Positions 28,860-45,893 are shown, counted from the stretch's first letter. The stretch is 64,000 nt of DNA from Aquilaria yunnanensis (GCA_039654915.1 CM077599.1:85211001-85275000); one strand, 5' to 3'. A program made the numbers and translations. The notes: a model not told the origin generated them from the letters alone.

Positions 28860-29457
28860 TCTAAGTTATGGTGATGTACGGATGTAGAAAAAAAAAATCC
28901 TTTTCATTTTCTAATTCTAATTTTTGTTTTCTATGTATAGTTTTTCAAATAGTTTTTGGAAAACATGTTTAGTTACTTCAAAACTAAATAAAAAAGGATT
29001 TTACTTATATAATAAATTATAAAGCTCATTTACTTAATTGAAAGTTGTGCACTTTAACTTAATATATTTATAAATCTATCAGCTTCAAAAGAAAAAGGAA
29101 AAATTACAAAACAACACCGTGTGTCTTCCGCTAAAATCTTAATCAACCTTAAACTTTTAGATTCAACACAAAGACTTTTGCTCACTAGACTTTGTTCAAA
29201 TTGCTTGGATGACTTAAAACACCAAAATGTTGGAGAAGAAAAACAAGGTGATAGCTGCCTCTTCACCTAATTTCTCCTTTTCTGCATCAATCCACATGGC
29301 AAACTTCGTACCTACATTTGGTTTATCTTATTTCACTTCAGATTTAATTCAATTTCATTGATTCCTTTTTTTTTTATTTTTGTTAGTTTCACCAATCACG
29401 ATGCTATCTTGCAGATTTACAATGGATCCTTATAGATGAATCTGGCAGCACAACGGA
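28860..29457. other. Intergenic DNA of copy B, no gene seen
   Basis: It is collinear with about 7785-8370 of copy A and has no supported coding region. Confidence 0.55.
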
Positions 29458-29995
29458 TAGGGGTGTAAGTAAATACCCGAAACCCGAAACCCGACCCGAA
29501 ACCGAACCAATATATCGGGTTAGGGTCGGGTCATAAGGTAAAAAAAGTTCACTTCGGGTTAACCCGAACCCGACCCGATATAAAAATAAAAAATTAGGTT
29601 GGTTCGGGTCCAACCCGAATTAACCCGAATGACCCGAAATTCATCCTAAATAACTAACTCCCTACCAAATAACTTGAACCCAAGCCCACTACCTAAGCCC
29701 AACTCTCATAAGCCCTAACCTTAGCATCCCCCAACCATCCTTTTATGCCCTCCTATTGACTATTATGTGTTATGAAGTTGCATTTAGGTGTAAAATGTGC
29801 ATTTTTTTAATACATTTTTATTTTGCATTTTTCAAAGTTTCAGACCCGACCCAACCCGATCCGATCCGTTTTTTTTCGGGTTATGGTCGGTTCGGGTTGA
29901 TGATGTAAATCGGGTCGGTTCGGGTCCTAAATTTCGGATGACTATCTTAGTTGATTTTTTCGGGACCCGACCCTAACCCGAAAATTACACCCCTA
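29458..29995. mobile_element. CCCGA-rich hAT-type MITE, 538 bp
   Basis: The ends are taggggtgtaa and ttacaccccta (perfect 11 bp inverse). An exact 8 bp target-site duplication, acaacgga, lies at 29450-29457 and 29996-30003. Copy A has the empty site near 8370 (cacaatggtaccc). Both termini are packed with cccgaacccgacccg-type words on one side and their complement (cgggtt, cgggtc) on the other, giving a long hairpin potential. No transposase is present. Confidence 0.9.
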
Positions 29996-30003
29996 ACAAC
30001 GGA

Positions 30004-32043
30004 GCCCAGTTGCCAATGCCCGACACCACTACCATCACAGATCAAAAAAGAGTTAAGTTGTTGTGGAAGAATAGTGTTATCCTACATAAAGCTGGCATCT
30101 GAGGAGTTCGACCAACTGGATTGGTGGTGGCGACAAGGAGGTTGGTCGGGTGGTGGCTACAAGAGAGAGTTTGGTTAGGCGATTGCGGCAGAATGTGAGA
30201 AAGACTATGGCACAAGATAGAATAAAAAAAAGTTAAAACAAAAAAAATGTGTTCTTCAGCTCTTCAAAATGTGAAAAATTGTTTTCTTGGAAAATACAAA
30301 AAGAAAATTTATCTACTAAACATGTCTTCTTTCCATTTTCCACTTCTCATAATATTTTTTGAAATTAAACAGGGCTTATGTATATGGGAGGCATATGCCT
30401 TTAATGTTTTTTTTTCAAGCAAATCCACTATTTGTGCATGCAATAAGGGTAAATTTCCTACCAAAGTATTGAGAATCAAACATATTATCGACTTAGGAAG
30501 CAAACCCCTAGCATATTCCTCTTTTTTTTTTTTTTATAAAATGATACTTCATTTCAATTTCCTGTAAGCTAAATGACATCAAGGAAATCAATAAAATGAG
30601 ACACTAAAAAATAACATGAACATATAAACTGGCCAATAAAAGGCTACACATCTCTATGACAACAAATAAAAGGAAGAAAATTGGACCAAGTTGAACCTTT
30701 TAGATAAACTAAGATAATCCTAAGAGAAGTAACTCATAAATAACCGGATACATAGAATAAATGAGAAAAAAATTGGAAGGAATCAAGGTTACAGCTCCAT
30801 ATTCCATTTAGCTCAAGAATATTCTATCTTTGTATGCCTGTGTATACTAAGCTGACCAAGAAAAAATTTGCCACATCATATAATTCAATCTCTCTCTGAC
30901 GAGGCACCTAATGACCATTCGACAGCTTTGCCACCCCTACCCTAAACAATGTCACGTTTCCCTCTCTACTACATGTTCTACCAAACCCTTCCTTACTACA
31001 ACCCCCCATACCTTTGGCTGGAACTTCATGAAATCCTCCACACATAAAGGACTACATCAAATATGACTCTTAACTCTAATCTTGCTTTTTGTTATTGAAA
31101 TCAACAACTTAGCTCCACTCTCTATCACTCTCAACTACTATTACTTCATAGTCCTTGCAATGGATTATTAAGAATTGCTTAATCTAAAATTGGCACTTTT
31201 ACCATGTTTTCCTTTTTTCCCCTGAGGCAATCTCTTCAAATGTTGTTCTGTGAATTGGTTCTTGTATTTTTTTTTAGTTGGAAATTAACTTTATCGATAA
31301 CAACCTGCAAATACATAACATTAAGAGTTTGGACCATGGTTATCAAAATCATGACTCAGAGAGCAAAGTCACATGATTGAATGGTTCAAATGGTAGAAAA
31401 TTTTCTGAATTATGCAGAGCGGTAGAATCATAGGTTCATACAATCTGGATTGTAGAATGTTTGGGAGTTTAACAACATCCTACCAGAACTTACAATTTAT
31501 TTCCTTTGTCCTAAAAATGATTAATCATATTTCTTTTTTAGCTATCCCTAAAAGGATGAAGCATTTCCTCTTTTAGAAAGTTTTTACCATCCAATACGCC
31601 TAATTACACTCATCAAATTTTTACTACACAAAATTATAAATGAAATTTTTTTAAACTTCACTAAAACTCTCACTACAAAAAAAACCAAATGAATTTTTTT
31701 AATCATCATTTAAACTCTTACTATACATAACCTAAAAATAATTTTTTATAATTATTTTTAGAGGAAAGAGTATAAAAAAAATATTATAAACTACACGCAC
31801 TTTAATCTCCATGACAAGAGAAATGTATTATCCTTTACGAGAAAGAGGGAGTACTTTTTTAACAATCGTCCAACTTTTTTCCTTGTTATATTTAAGCCTT
31901 AAATGACAAAAAAATTCAAGCACAACTCAAAAAATAGCCAATTTAGTTACAACATATCCTCCTAACAACCCCCAAAACTTAACCTTTTTTTTTTCTTACC
32001 TTTAGGCCTTCATGCAATCAATTTTTTGCTTTAAAAACATATA
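30004..32043. other. Intergenic DNA of copy B, no gene seen
   Basis: It is collinear with about 8380-10400 of copy A, with scattered substitutions and small indels. No coding region could be supported. Confidence 0.55.
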
Positions 32044-32078
32044 CTCCCTCCATCCTAAAAGTTCCAGGACAGAAGGAG
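32044..32078. mobile_element. Ultra-short Stowaway relic, 35 bp
   Basis: The insert begins ctccctccatcc and ends ggacagaaggag, so almost all of it is Stowaway (Tc1/mariner) terminal repeat, and it is flanked by TA on both sides (32042-32043 and 32079-32080). Copy A reads straight through (atgtatatataattac) at about 10405. It is either an internally deleted MITE or a very short one. Confidence 0.75.
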
Positions 32079-33164
32079 TATATAATTACAATCTTTCCTT
32101 GTAATGACCACCATAATTTTCCTCTCTAAACGCATATAATTAGGATTTTGTTCAACCCTAACAATTTGACTCTATGATATACGATTCATGAAAAAAAAAA
32201 CTATTGTAGGTATAATCCTAATTCTAAATCCTTGATTTAGACTTTTGACTATGAAGCAAATCTTTGCAACCCATCTTTGACAACTGCTTTGGATTTAGTC
32301 TCCGACTATGTTTCGAGTTGCATGAGCCAAAATAAAGCCCCATAGGCCATCTAGCACCAGCTCCTTTAATTGTGAATCTAACCCATATCTCTAATTTCAT
32401 TTTCTCCTCTAAATCATTCATGACCCTCTTGATTTCATCAAACGGCTAGGATTGTATTTCCAAGTATATATTTCACCCTGTTTGCACTTATAAATTGTAA
32501 ATCCATAGAAGTTATGCCTATCGGTGATGAGCAATTGCGATTAGAGAGTAATTTCAGCTTGATTCCAATATTTGTAATCTGATCACTAGAGATTGATGAT
32601 AATAAAGGCAATGATGGGTTGAATTGGAGGTGACAAATGGTGGATTTTGGATTCAAGGATGAGAGTTGCAACAAAAATTCATGGCTAGAAATGTTGGCTT
32701 TTGGTCACAACTGCTTACTCTTGGCTTTGTCATGTTGGCTTCTCTAGGAAATTGACTTTATTCAAACTAGCTAAAAATTTCCACACGATAAATTTTGCAC
32801 TTTTTGCTGGCACGTCATCATTTATGGCCACATCAGCACCTTGAAGTTAAGACAATAGTTCATTTACACTAACTTATAACATGAATGGTGGATTTCCTTG
32901 TAAAAAATTCTTTGTTGGCATGTGTCCCTAACTAAATAGTCCTTTTTCTCCAAAGCTAGCCAATGAAAGGCATGATTCTCATACCAACAAAGTTCTAGAT
33001 AGCCAAAGAATTAAATGCATATAGGGGATACAGCCTAAGTTATGCACAATTAAGCCACAAACATGCAATCAACATCTATAAGCAAGGACACTAGGCATGG
33101 CAGGCATTAATCAAGGGCACACCACACATGTATATCCCAACAATCACATCCATTAATTTTGGAA

Positions 33165-33538
33165 GGGACAACTACACTTTTTCCCTAAGGATTGGCCTTA
33201 TTTATCATTTACCCACAAGTTTGCAAGCTTACTTTTGCCTATTTTTTTCTTTTTAATATGATCAATAATCAATTTTTGAGATGTTAATTTAAATTGTCCA
33301 AATACTTTCTTTAAGAAGATCTAAACTATCTAACAAGATTTTAAAATTTAATAAATGGATTAAATTATAAGCGTTACTCTTGTTAAATGCAAAACAATTA
33401 TTTTCTCTCTTGGTTTAGGAAAAGTATGGTAGAAAAAGCAGGTATCTGATTCTATTTTTTAAAAAAATAAGTGTCAAAATTTGGAGACTCGGAAAATGAA
33501 TGGTATATCAAACATTTGGGAGAACAGTGTAGTTTACC
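33165..33538. mobile_element. Old inverted-repeat element, shared by both copies (B)
   Basis: This is the counterpart of 11495-11865. It begins gggacaactacactttttcc and ends aacagtgtagtttacc. Its presence at the same place in both copies dates it before the duplication. Confidence 0.4.
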
Positions 33539-33824
33539 ATTTTCTTTCTTTTTTTCTACCGATATGATCATTACCTACTAGTTCCATGCTCAACATAACT
33601 TGTACACTCTATTAATCTTCTAGTGCTTGACTAATAAACTATGGTTTTCATTCACAGTTCTGCACAAACAAATTCATGACTGACCTTTTTTTTTTCCACA
33701 ATACAGGTTTAAGTCCAAACATATCCAAGAAAAAAAGAAGAAAATGACTCATCAGACATGCACCATAACTACAACACTTAGATGTCTAAGGACTAAGGAA
33801 CATGCCAATACCAATTTATGTTAT

Positions 33825-37373
<3,549 letters not shown>

Positions 37374-37409
37374 GGCTGTCGGAGGTGTAGTAGAGAAGCG
37401 GCTGGAAGT

Positions 37410-37450
37410 AGCTGCCGTATACTGGTATAGTACTGGTAAACCAAATAGAG
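37410..37450. promoter_or_regulatory. Leader indel that differs between kinase copies
   Basis: Between ggaagta and aatttcgttg copy B has about 40 bp containing two tactggta repeats, while copy A has about 13 bp at 15741-15753. It lies 35-75 bp upstream of the ATG, in the likely leader or core promoter. Confidence 0.5.
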
Positions 37451-37460
37451 AATTTCGTTG

Positions 37461-37601
37461 TTGACTCTTTCAGATTCAGTCTTGGTGTTTGGTGGCATAT
37501 GCACATCACTTTAATGCTGGAATTTAATATCAGAAGGCTACCCGCGCTTTGCTGAGGTTAATGCCATGATAGTGATACTGTGTTCACAGGGGCATTTGAC
37601 T
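37461..37601 (+). promoter_or_regulatory. Two W-box cores upstream of kinase copy B
   Basis: TTGACT occurs at 37461-37466 and 37596-37601, the counterparts of the two sites upstream of copy A. The conservation may simply reflect the recent duplication. Confidence 0.3.
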
Positions 37602-38211
37602 TTTCAACGCCAATTTTGTTATACATTTGCTAGAACAAGGCAAATATTATAGAGGAGAGGAGGAAACATTCTAAAATGAATAAACCTGGGGTTAAAGTTG
37701 AAACGTTCACGTGTCATCAGAAACGTTATTTGCCTTTTTCTTCCTCGCATTGTTTGCCGATGTCGAAGAGCGTAACAAATTCTTGATCGGAACCTAGAGT
37801 GTGATTGTTCAGCTTGACGTCAATGTGTAGGAAAGTCCGAAATTTTATATCAAAATTCATCACTTCATTCATACTGTACTCTACTCTCAGGCTCAGCTAC
37901 TTTACGGTCAGTGACATGAAGTTCATGATATCTATCAACACGACTATTGAAAGTGGACTCATGCTACGAGTTGATGAAAAAGCAAAATAACATCTGAACC
38001 TTGTACATTTCATTTCAGTACAGCAATCAAGCAATAAGTATTGAGCAACGGCCAATCTTTGCAGCAGAGACTTCATCATCAGAAAGTTCCGCAAAGGCTC
38101 AGCTAGACCCAGAAAATATGAATGAGGCAACGAGCTCCTTACAACTTGTTTGCACAATTAGCATCACTCAAGATTCTCAATCTGATAAAGTACGCCTCTA
38201 CAGAAACCAAA
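37602..38211. other. Spacer between UTP11 and kinase copy B
   Basis: It holds the kinase upstream region and the 3' flank of UTP11, both transcribed on the minus strand. About 37602-38118 is shared with copy A. No separate gene was seen. Confidence 0.6.
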
Positions 38212-41044
38212 TCATCGCTTTCTTTCAGCTCGCCATTTGTACACTGGCTTGCTGGTTGGGCACTTGATCTCATCATCACGGAGTTTGCGCTTCCTACCAT
38301 TTTTCTGTCCGTTGAATGCAATAGATATATCAATGCCTTCCTAACATGGTCAGTCGACAAATATATATATGCTACAAAGAATTGGAAATAAAAACACACC
38401 TGCAATTCCTTTTGCAGTGCCATATCCCTGTATAGTTTCTCCAAGTCACTAAGCCTACTCTTTCTGGCCTCCAACTCCCTGTATGAACCAGCTATCTTCC
38501 TAACAAAGGTTAATGACACACAGTAGGGTTAATGCGTCACAATTGATTCTCAAACAAGAACAGCTCGTTATGCCCTCCGTACGAACCACAAGAGTGTTAA
38601 CAGATGAAATAGAAAACAGACATTCTCTGCACCAGCTCGTTTATACATTCTGCAACTACAAAGGGATTCTATAACATTTCCAAGATACATTGATGCGTAA
38701 TCATTAGCCCCAAAGACATTTAGTGGCTTACTGCCTAATGGAGCATTTCATCCTAGAACAATATCCAAAATATTAGGATGCCATCTGACAGAACTTTTCA
38801 TACAAGACTATGACCAAATATAAAACCAAAGTAAAGGACAGAACATAATAAGATTAGAAACAAAAAATACCTATGGATGAAAACAACTTACCTTTTAATA
38901 TTATCTGGGACATCCGCTGGAGCAGTACCAACTCTGGGTTCTGAAACTAGTGACATTATTTCTTTAGCCTCATCCCTAAAAAGTCAATCAAAGCAGGACA
39001 AATGTAAAGGGGAAATGCTAAAGGAAACATTCACAGTTCAAGACAAGGGGTACTCTTATTGTGCCACAATGGTTCAGTCCTGCTTGCCTAGAAACAAACT
39101 TCATCTTCATAGATTTAACATTGCAGGTACACAAACAAAGTTCAATAATCTGACTTAAGCTCTTGGTGAGTTCTGTCAAATTGGGGATCAATCAACATCA
39201 CCAAGTTAAGCACTTAAACTTAGTTATCCTCTTACGTAATTAAGCAAACACAAACTAAAATAATGCATGAAATCCGTGTTCCATGCTCCAAAGAAGAATG
39301 AGAAAAGCAACTGAAACAACATATCAACAATATGTAGCTTCATTGTCATCATTTTCGTCAAAAGCAAGAACTCCAAAGCTATAGGACACTTAAAAACATA
39401 ACTTTCCCCTTTTAAATAGGAAAATTTCTCATTAAAGCATCAATGCCACAAGGTTATTTACACACAAAAAAAAAAAAAAAAAAACATACTACAGCTTCAA
39501 CAAACTCAAGCTAAGCAGATAATTGCCAGTAACTGAAAAATATGAGAGTTTTAACGCATCATGATTAACATCAACTACATAATACTAAATGACCTCAAAA
39601 TTATTCCTATTTATAAAAGTAAAACTTGGTTTTTTTTTTTTTTGGTAAGTATGCAACTAGCAATCAATATCAGTTATTAAACTAATGGAAACTAAGTAGA
39701 CTAGAAAAGGATTACTAAATAATCTTCATTCATTCTCTGACACCTCTTCTGTCATCATATGGGATAGCATTGATATTTCCTCCTAATACAACCATCCATA
39801 GAAACGTCTCTCAATATATCAATGATGAAACAAGAAAAAAACAAAGAAGAAGACACATGTCTGTGTGTAGTGTGTGTTTGTGTGTGCGCACTCGTGTAGA
39901 CCTCCAAATACCATTCTGAAAACTTGAATAGAAGTTTTTGGAACGCCTTTACAATATTAGGCCTAACACACTCATAATCAAATTCAACCTTCCTGGAAAC
40001 AAATGAAAACAGAAGGTTTATGAAACTAGAAGACGGTTTGCAACTTCTCTTCCAACATATTGTCTGTCTATCAATCCTTTCAATGATTATGTGATGGATA
40101 GCTATTTAACACATCAAAAGCGAAAATATTATTAGCTATCAACTAATTAAAGGAATCTGATCAAGCAGGTAAGCTAAGCAACAAGAGATGTAATGTAGTC
40201 TCACTTATAATGAACCAAAAACACAGAATCAGGCAGCAGAAGTCAAACCTATCTTCCGCATAATATGTGTGTCTGTTAGAGGGGTGATTATCAATGGAAT
40301 GCAGGACAGCAGTCAGCTTCTCGACTTTCTACAGGATATCACAAGACATTTAGCAGCTAGAATCATAGAATTTATAAACATAATGCAAAGCAAAACTCAA
40401 AAGGCCCATGAAAAAATATCCAAGACCTGAGCAACAAACTACCTTCTTTTCACTCTGCAATTTCTGAAGTATATATCCCATATCCTGGGTCTTCATCAGC
40501 ATTAGTTCTTCTTCTGTATACTTATTTGCCTGACCCCTATGAATAAGAAGACGATAGTAAAAGGTGAAAACTGATGCCAAGGCAAGTACAATTAGAAATC
40601 AAAGAGCAAGATTTTTGTGTTACTCTATCTTATGAATTCCACCAACTGTTCTGGACTTAACCATCCCAAAGTAGAACTCGTCGGGATTCCTAAACGCTGC
40701 CTTTTCCCTCAGCCTCTAGAGATAAACACATGCAGAAGAAGAAATTAAGAAAACCCCATAACATGGAACTTTGGCACCAGCCAGAAAACAATGTAGCAAA
40801 CAAGGAAAGTATGAATCACCCGTAAGGTTTCCTCCTTCTTGTGGTAGGCTTTGGCACGGACAACATAGTCCTTGTGTTTCTCGAGAAGCCCGAACTTCTT
40901 CCTCGATTGCCTGGCACAGGAAAACAGCAGTTCAATCGACCAATTACGGGAAATTCGACCAAGATAGAAGGGGAGAAAGAAAACCCACGGTTGAGATCGC
41001 TCCTTGTGCGCCCGGCGGCTGATGGCGTTCCGTAGCGACGACAT
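38212..41044 (-). CDS. UTP11: U3 snoRNA-associated protein 11 (UTP11)
   Basis: This is a nucleolar component of the small-subunit processome needed for 18S pre-rRNA processing. Eight exons on the minus strand: 40989-41044, 40820-40910, 40624-40715, 40443-40536, 40249-40328, 38892-38975, 38400-38499 and 38212-38304. Together they give an uninterrupted 229 aa protein, the usual length for the family. Diagnostic pieces are the start [19 protein letters not shown], then [52 protein letters not shown] and the basic C-terminus ending [12 protein letters not shown]. The exon 3 donor (aga|gtaaca) was chosen because it keeps the frame. Intron 5 is long (1273 bp) and contains the duplication breakpoint at about 39710. 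A truncated copy without exons lies in copy A. Confidence 0.93.
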
Positions 41045-43508
41045 TTTGGGGGAAAAACGAAGCAGTGGCCGAAAGGATAAATCCGTTCACAAACCTATGC
41101 TATTTTACTGGGCTTTCTGGATTTCAAACAGACACAAACGAGCTCGAATAACGTCGATTGTTTCGAAATTGCAGTCGGACGGAGCACCAAATTAATGGAC
41201 GAAGAATAGAGCGTGGTCTCTAGGGTTTATCATGCAGGATTGATTCAGTTGAGGGGAAAAGAGAGAAGGTTTCAGAAAGGCGTTCGAGCTATCGCTCAGG
41301 AGTCATAGAAGACCCTTGATCATTTTTTCCGCCAGTTAAGCCCTTACTTTTATCTTTTTTGCCTTGGTTAAATTTCACGGACAGGGACAGCTATGTCATT
41401 CCCCTTCACCATAACTTTTTAGTCCTATGTTCATTTAAAAAAAATTAACCTCATAGTACTAGATAAAATTCTTTAACCCACAAAAAAAGCTGTAACACAG
41501 GTGCAAATGTGGCACATGAAACTCTATTTACAAAACAGAAAAATTGAAAGTTAATCTATCTATGAACTGTAAAAAAATTATTGCATAGTTTGAATAAAAA
41601 ACAGATCATATATTATCTAGAGAACAACATAATTAACATCATGAATAATAGTAGACACGTTATTCAAAAAAATAGTTGGAAACATGAACAAAGCCCTTTC
41701 TTATTTTCCTCCAGTATGGTTGTGATGGTTGATAAATATGAATAAAAGGCTCCATTGAACACTAGTTTGGCTCAAGTTTTGCCATTGCTGCTACTTGTGT
41801 ACCAGGTCTAGAATATATTGGCATCCTGCAGGGTTATTTCCGAAAGATGGAGGTCACTTATCCCACTCCTCTTCCATGTTAATTGTAACATAAAAAGAAG
41901 GATGAACTAATGAGCTGCTATATATGTATATATATGTTGTGTTTCTGCAACATTGCGTCTCATGGTTTGTGCTTGCCTTGTTTTTCTCGTGTTAGTATAC
42001 AACTTCAACACCTTTGACGCAAATGAAAATGTTGATATTCTGCAGATCTTGCTGCTGCTTTCTTTGCTATGCTTGAATTCCAGAATGTATAGTAGCCTAA
42101 CCGCCATGAAATTAAATACTGCTGTATACCTCACGTGGTAAGCGGTATACGGTATAAATGTTTTCACACTTTGTTAGTTTATCGCACTGTATACCGTGGT
42201 ATTTTGCATACCACTTACCTTTTGTGTACATTTTTGTCTAAAAATCACGAAATACCGCAAATATTGTGAAGTATGTACCGCATTATTTTATTTTTGGCAG
42301 ATGTGTGTGAGATATTTTTTTTTGTCATTTTACATCAAAATATCATAAATATATATAAAATATTAAAATATAATTAATACACATATCATAAAATAAATAT
42401 TTAATTTTATTCTTTTGGTTACTTTTCTTAGTTAACATAAAAATTTAATGGCTACTTTGAGCCACCTAGGAACTCAATATGGTATTAGAAAATGTATTGT
42501 TATTATTAAAGTATTGTTTTTTTTCTTTTAAATCGATAAATTAGTTTCTTTCTGAGTATTATTTATTTTTCTTTATATATAACATTTTTTAATATTTTTT
42601 GTATTAAAAAATATCTTCTATCATATCAATTTTATTTATATTTGACAAATTATGATAAGAAAAATTAGAATGCATATAAAATATGTAAAAAAAAATTATT
42701 AAATTTATGTTATCTTAAAATAATATTCTAATATTTTTTTTATGAAAACGGTAACAATATACTATACAATATAACATACAATATATCTTAAAAATTTGGG
42801 ATTTAATATATCTAATGGTAACAGTATTTAACACTTTACTAACCAGTGCTCTAAGCCTGTGGAGATGATACCGATTCCAGCCAGTTTAGCATGGGTCACT
42901 TGGGGACCGAGGCATCAAAGGGCGATCCTTTTGTAAACAAACATCAACACTAAAGGCTTGGGACAATATTGTCTTCTGACAATTCTAAAAGCTCCTTGGT
43001 GGCTAATTCTTTCCCCTTTGGTTGTAAGGCTATCTAGCCTACTTAACAGAAGATAAGTAACAAGCGTTTATGTTGCACTCGTTCCATCCCAAATTTATTA
43101 AAGTACTTTCCGTTTGGGAACATCCTGAATGTGCATCTCAGTGTGCAGGACAAACAAATTGCGAGGTCACAGATACAAAAGCAAATAGCAACGACTTTGG
43201 TCTCCATTCCCTGGAAGTATTCCATGGATACAATTACAAAGCCACAGATACAAGCAAATCACAATGACTTGGGTTTCCTTCCCCCAGAAATCAACGATTC
43301 TGTCGATTCTGTGTTATCACAAAAGCAATTGTGGAAGCTACAAGAACATTGAAAATGTTTATTCATGAAGTGTCAAAAACTGCCTGCAAATCCAGCGAAC
43401 TTGCTGGTGGCAGTTCATTTTTAACTGGAATACATGTCCAGCGTGAAAGAATAAGTTGTCCCTATATTACTTTCTGCTGCAAAAATTAACCATGTAAACC
43501 ATTCTCAA
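41045..43508. other. Intergenic region between UTP11 and the OTU gene
   Basis: No gene could be supported. An imperfect hairpin lies at about 42136-42225 (ggtaagcggtata facing tataccgtgg... gcataccacttacc). The flanking 42300-42840 is very AT-rich. Short ORFs at 41907-42167 lack support on either strand. Confidence 0.5.
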
Positions 43509-45893
43509 TTACTCTGTGTCTACTTTCTTGCTTATTTCAGCTGGCAAGGTCTCCAATATGTCATAGTGTCCATAGCCATGAAATAAGACATTGATAGGGG
43601 CTTCGTCGTTCTTCTGGTACTCCTTCCCGTAGTTTGCAATATTCACCAACTTTCCTGAGTTTCTGTGAACCATATATACAGATATGGGGGCCCTGTAAGT
43701 ACACAGGGAACAAAAAAAAGCAGGTCATTGCGAGAGGTAACAGGAACCTCAACAATTATTTTGAAGAAAAGTTTAGACAGAAAAACATATCAACTTCACG
43801 GAAGACCAAGTAAATGGGAATTTAGATCACTAAGTCAAACTCCGACAATTCTGACGCCTGCAAGAGTAAACTTTGCCATTTTGCTTTTGCATGAACTCAG
43901 GTTTAATTAACTTAAACAGTTAACTAGCACTGTGAATTTCATGCCACAGGTTCCAACATAGTGCAGTGTGATGACACAGATTCAGAAAGGCCGACTTGAC
44001 GAGGTTGCACATCAAAAATAATAAAAACTGTTGAACTTTGACAACATTCAGTCTGTGATTCTCGTGACTTGTTTTTCATGTGGCGAGCTACCAAACAAAA
44101 CCAACTAACAATCAAATCTTCTCTAGTGATGCAAGAACATGTGATGCCTCGTGCACCATTCAAAAGGAAAAAAGTCAGATTCATTATTATCTCTGACTTA
44201 TACTTCATATAGGAAATAAGCAACCGACTAACTAGGATTAGCTTAGCTGATTCAAGTTTGCAGCGCCAGAAACCCAAGAAGTTAGGTGTACAAATTAATC
44301 GTAGAGAGTAACTCAGGTTCTAGGTGTCACCAAACTCGAACCCGAGATCAAGTTTACTTTCACAAAAACAAAAACAGAAAGCTATACATTGAAGGGAGGA
44401 TCACATATATCAATTCTCAGAAGAGATAAGATTTATAAAGAAATAACAGAAACTCACTTCAGAACATGAGAAGCCATTAACAACTCAGGTTCTCCACCCC
44501 AAACATGTGGCTGTTGAATTTCCTTGACGTATGCATCAAAGTCTCCTTCAATAAACCTGAGCACCCATCAACAAAATCATATACCATTGAGGCCCTAACT
44601 TGTAATCAAAGAAACACATAAACAACTTGCGATTCAACTAAGCCCCTATTAGACATAATTGTTAGCCATTAGCAATAAAATTTGGAAAAAAAAAACAATC
44701 CAGTAGTATCTTTTAGCTTGAAGAGTTTAAAAAACTAGTTTCATTGTTAATAAAATTTCAAGAACTTCAATGCTAATAAAAAACAAAAACAAAAAAATCT
44801 ACACAAACGGGGCCTGAAACAGAGGATTACCATTCTGTTTCTTCTCGCCTTTCTAAAAGCTCATTCACAACCTACAAAATACATAATTCACATAGGATAA
44901 GAAGCATTTCAATCTGTCCCACAATTTCAGAGATAAGCAGCAGCAGCATATTCTAACAGGTTCATCAATTCTGGGATCTTACTTTAGCTCTTAACTCATC
45001 AGCAAGCTCTCTTTGATGATCTCCGTCAGGTGCTTCTTTCCCACTCCTCAAGCAAGCTGCGTGAGCTATTGCTCTAAACAAACACCGCCCATCAGCTAAA
45101 ACCCCTGCAGCCAACATCCATTGAACTAATCCAACTAGAACTCAATTCAAACTTAAAAAGGCAAAATTTAGCCCAGGAAGAATAAAATGCAATTAAACAC
45201 AATTCATCTCCAGCCAAATAATGAAGAACAGTTAAGCCCCATCACTTGAGAAAAAAAAAAAAAAAGGCATAGCGAAACGCTCTTAATTCTTGGACATATC
45301 CATCGCTAGAAGAGCAGACAAACAACTCAGAAAACCGCAACATAGCAAGTATCTGACTGCTAACCTGTGACCTTGTAATCAGAGGAAGGCCTTGCAATTT
45401 TGTTCTCATCTGCATCCTCTACAACTTCAGTCCTTAAATTCGAATCGTTGATATCGGTGTTACTCTTTTCAGAGGCCGCCTCAGATTTTAATTCAACAAA
45501 ATCAATCACCGGAGCAAGGCAAGCACAGACTCCGAACAGCAACCAGGCTGAGTCAGGGCGGTAGAGCCACCTAGCAGGTCTCGCGTCCCAGGTAACATTC
45601 CACGAGCCCTCTCCCCGTCTCTCCACATTCCTCCATACATCGGTGCTCTGAAGACCTCCTCCAGAGCGACCTGAAGGTAAGATGGCATGCCATATAGAAG
45701 CTGCGCCACCAATAGAAGCGGAGAGTCTGCAAGATGAGGTATGGTGGCGGCGACGGCTATCGCCGCCGTAAGCTAGGTGAACGGGGTCCCGGTGGAGGCG
45801 GGTGTCGTGGTGGTAGGCTGCCGGGACGTGGGCAACGAGCGCTAGTGAGTTGAGTATGGGAGGCCTGTGGCGCGCGCACAGAGCTCCAAGCAT
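43509..45893 (-). CDS. OTU-domain cysteine deubiquitinase (plant OTU4-like)
   Basis: Five minus-strand exons, 45365-45893, 44983-45104, 44831-44871, 44458-44556 and 43509-43692, give a 324 aa protein. The start is the ATG at 45893. The OTU catalytic core begins in exon 2 with VLADGRCLFRAIAHAACLR (Asp181, Cys184 nucleophile) and the catalytic His lies in exon 5 in FHGYGHYD (about His306). Between these are KEIQQPHVWGGEPELLMASH and APISVYMVHR, both typical of this family. The first ~110 residues are Arg/Ser/His-rich and could be an organelle-targeting leader, followed by a hydrophobic stretch (SAWLLFGVCACLAPVIDF). The layout resembles Arabidopsis OTU4, which cleaves polyubiquitin; the name is by recollection. 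All splice sites are GT..AG and the frame is intact. Confidence 0.9.

Noticed and set aside
41953..42141. Plus-strand frame starting with a hydrophobic, signal-peptide-like stretch
   Set aside because: It starts at a non-ATG codon, is short, lacks a domain, and overlaps an equally plausible frame on the other strand.
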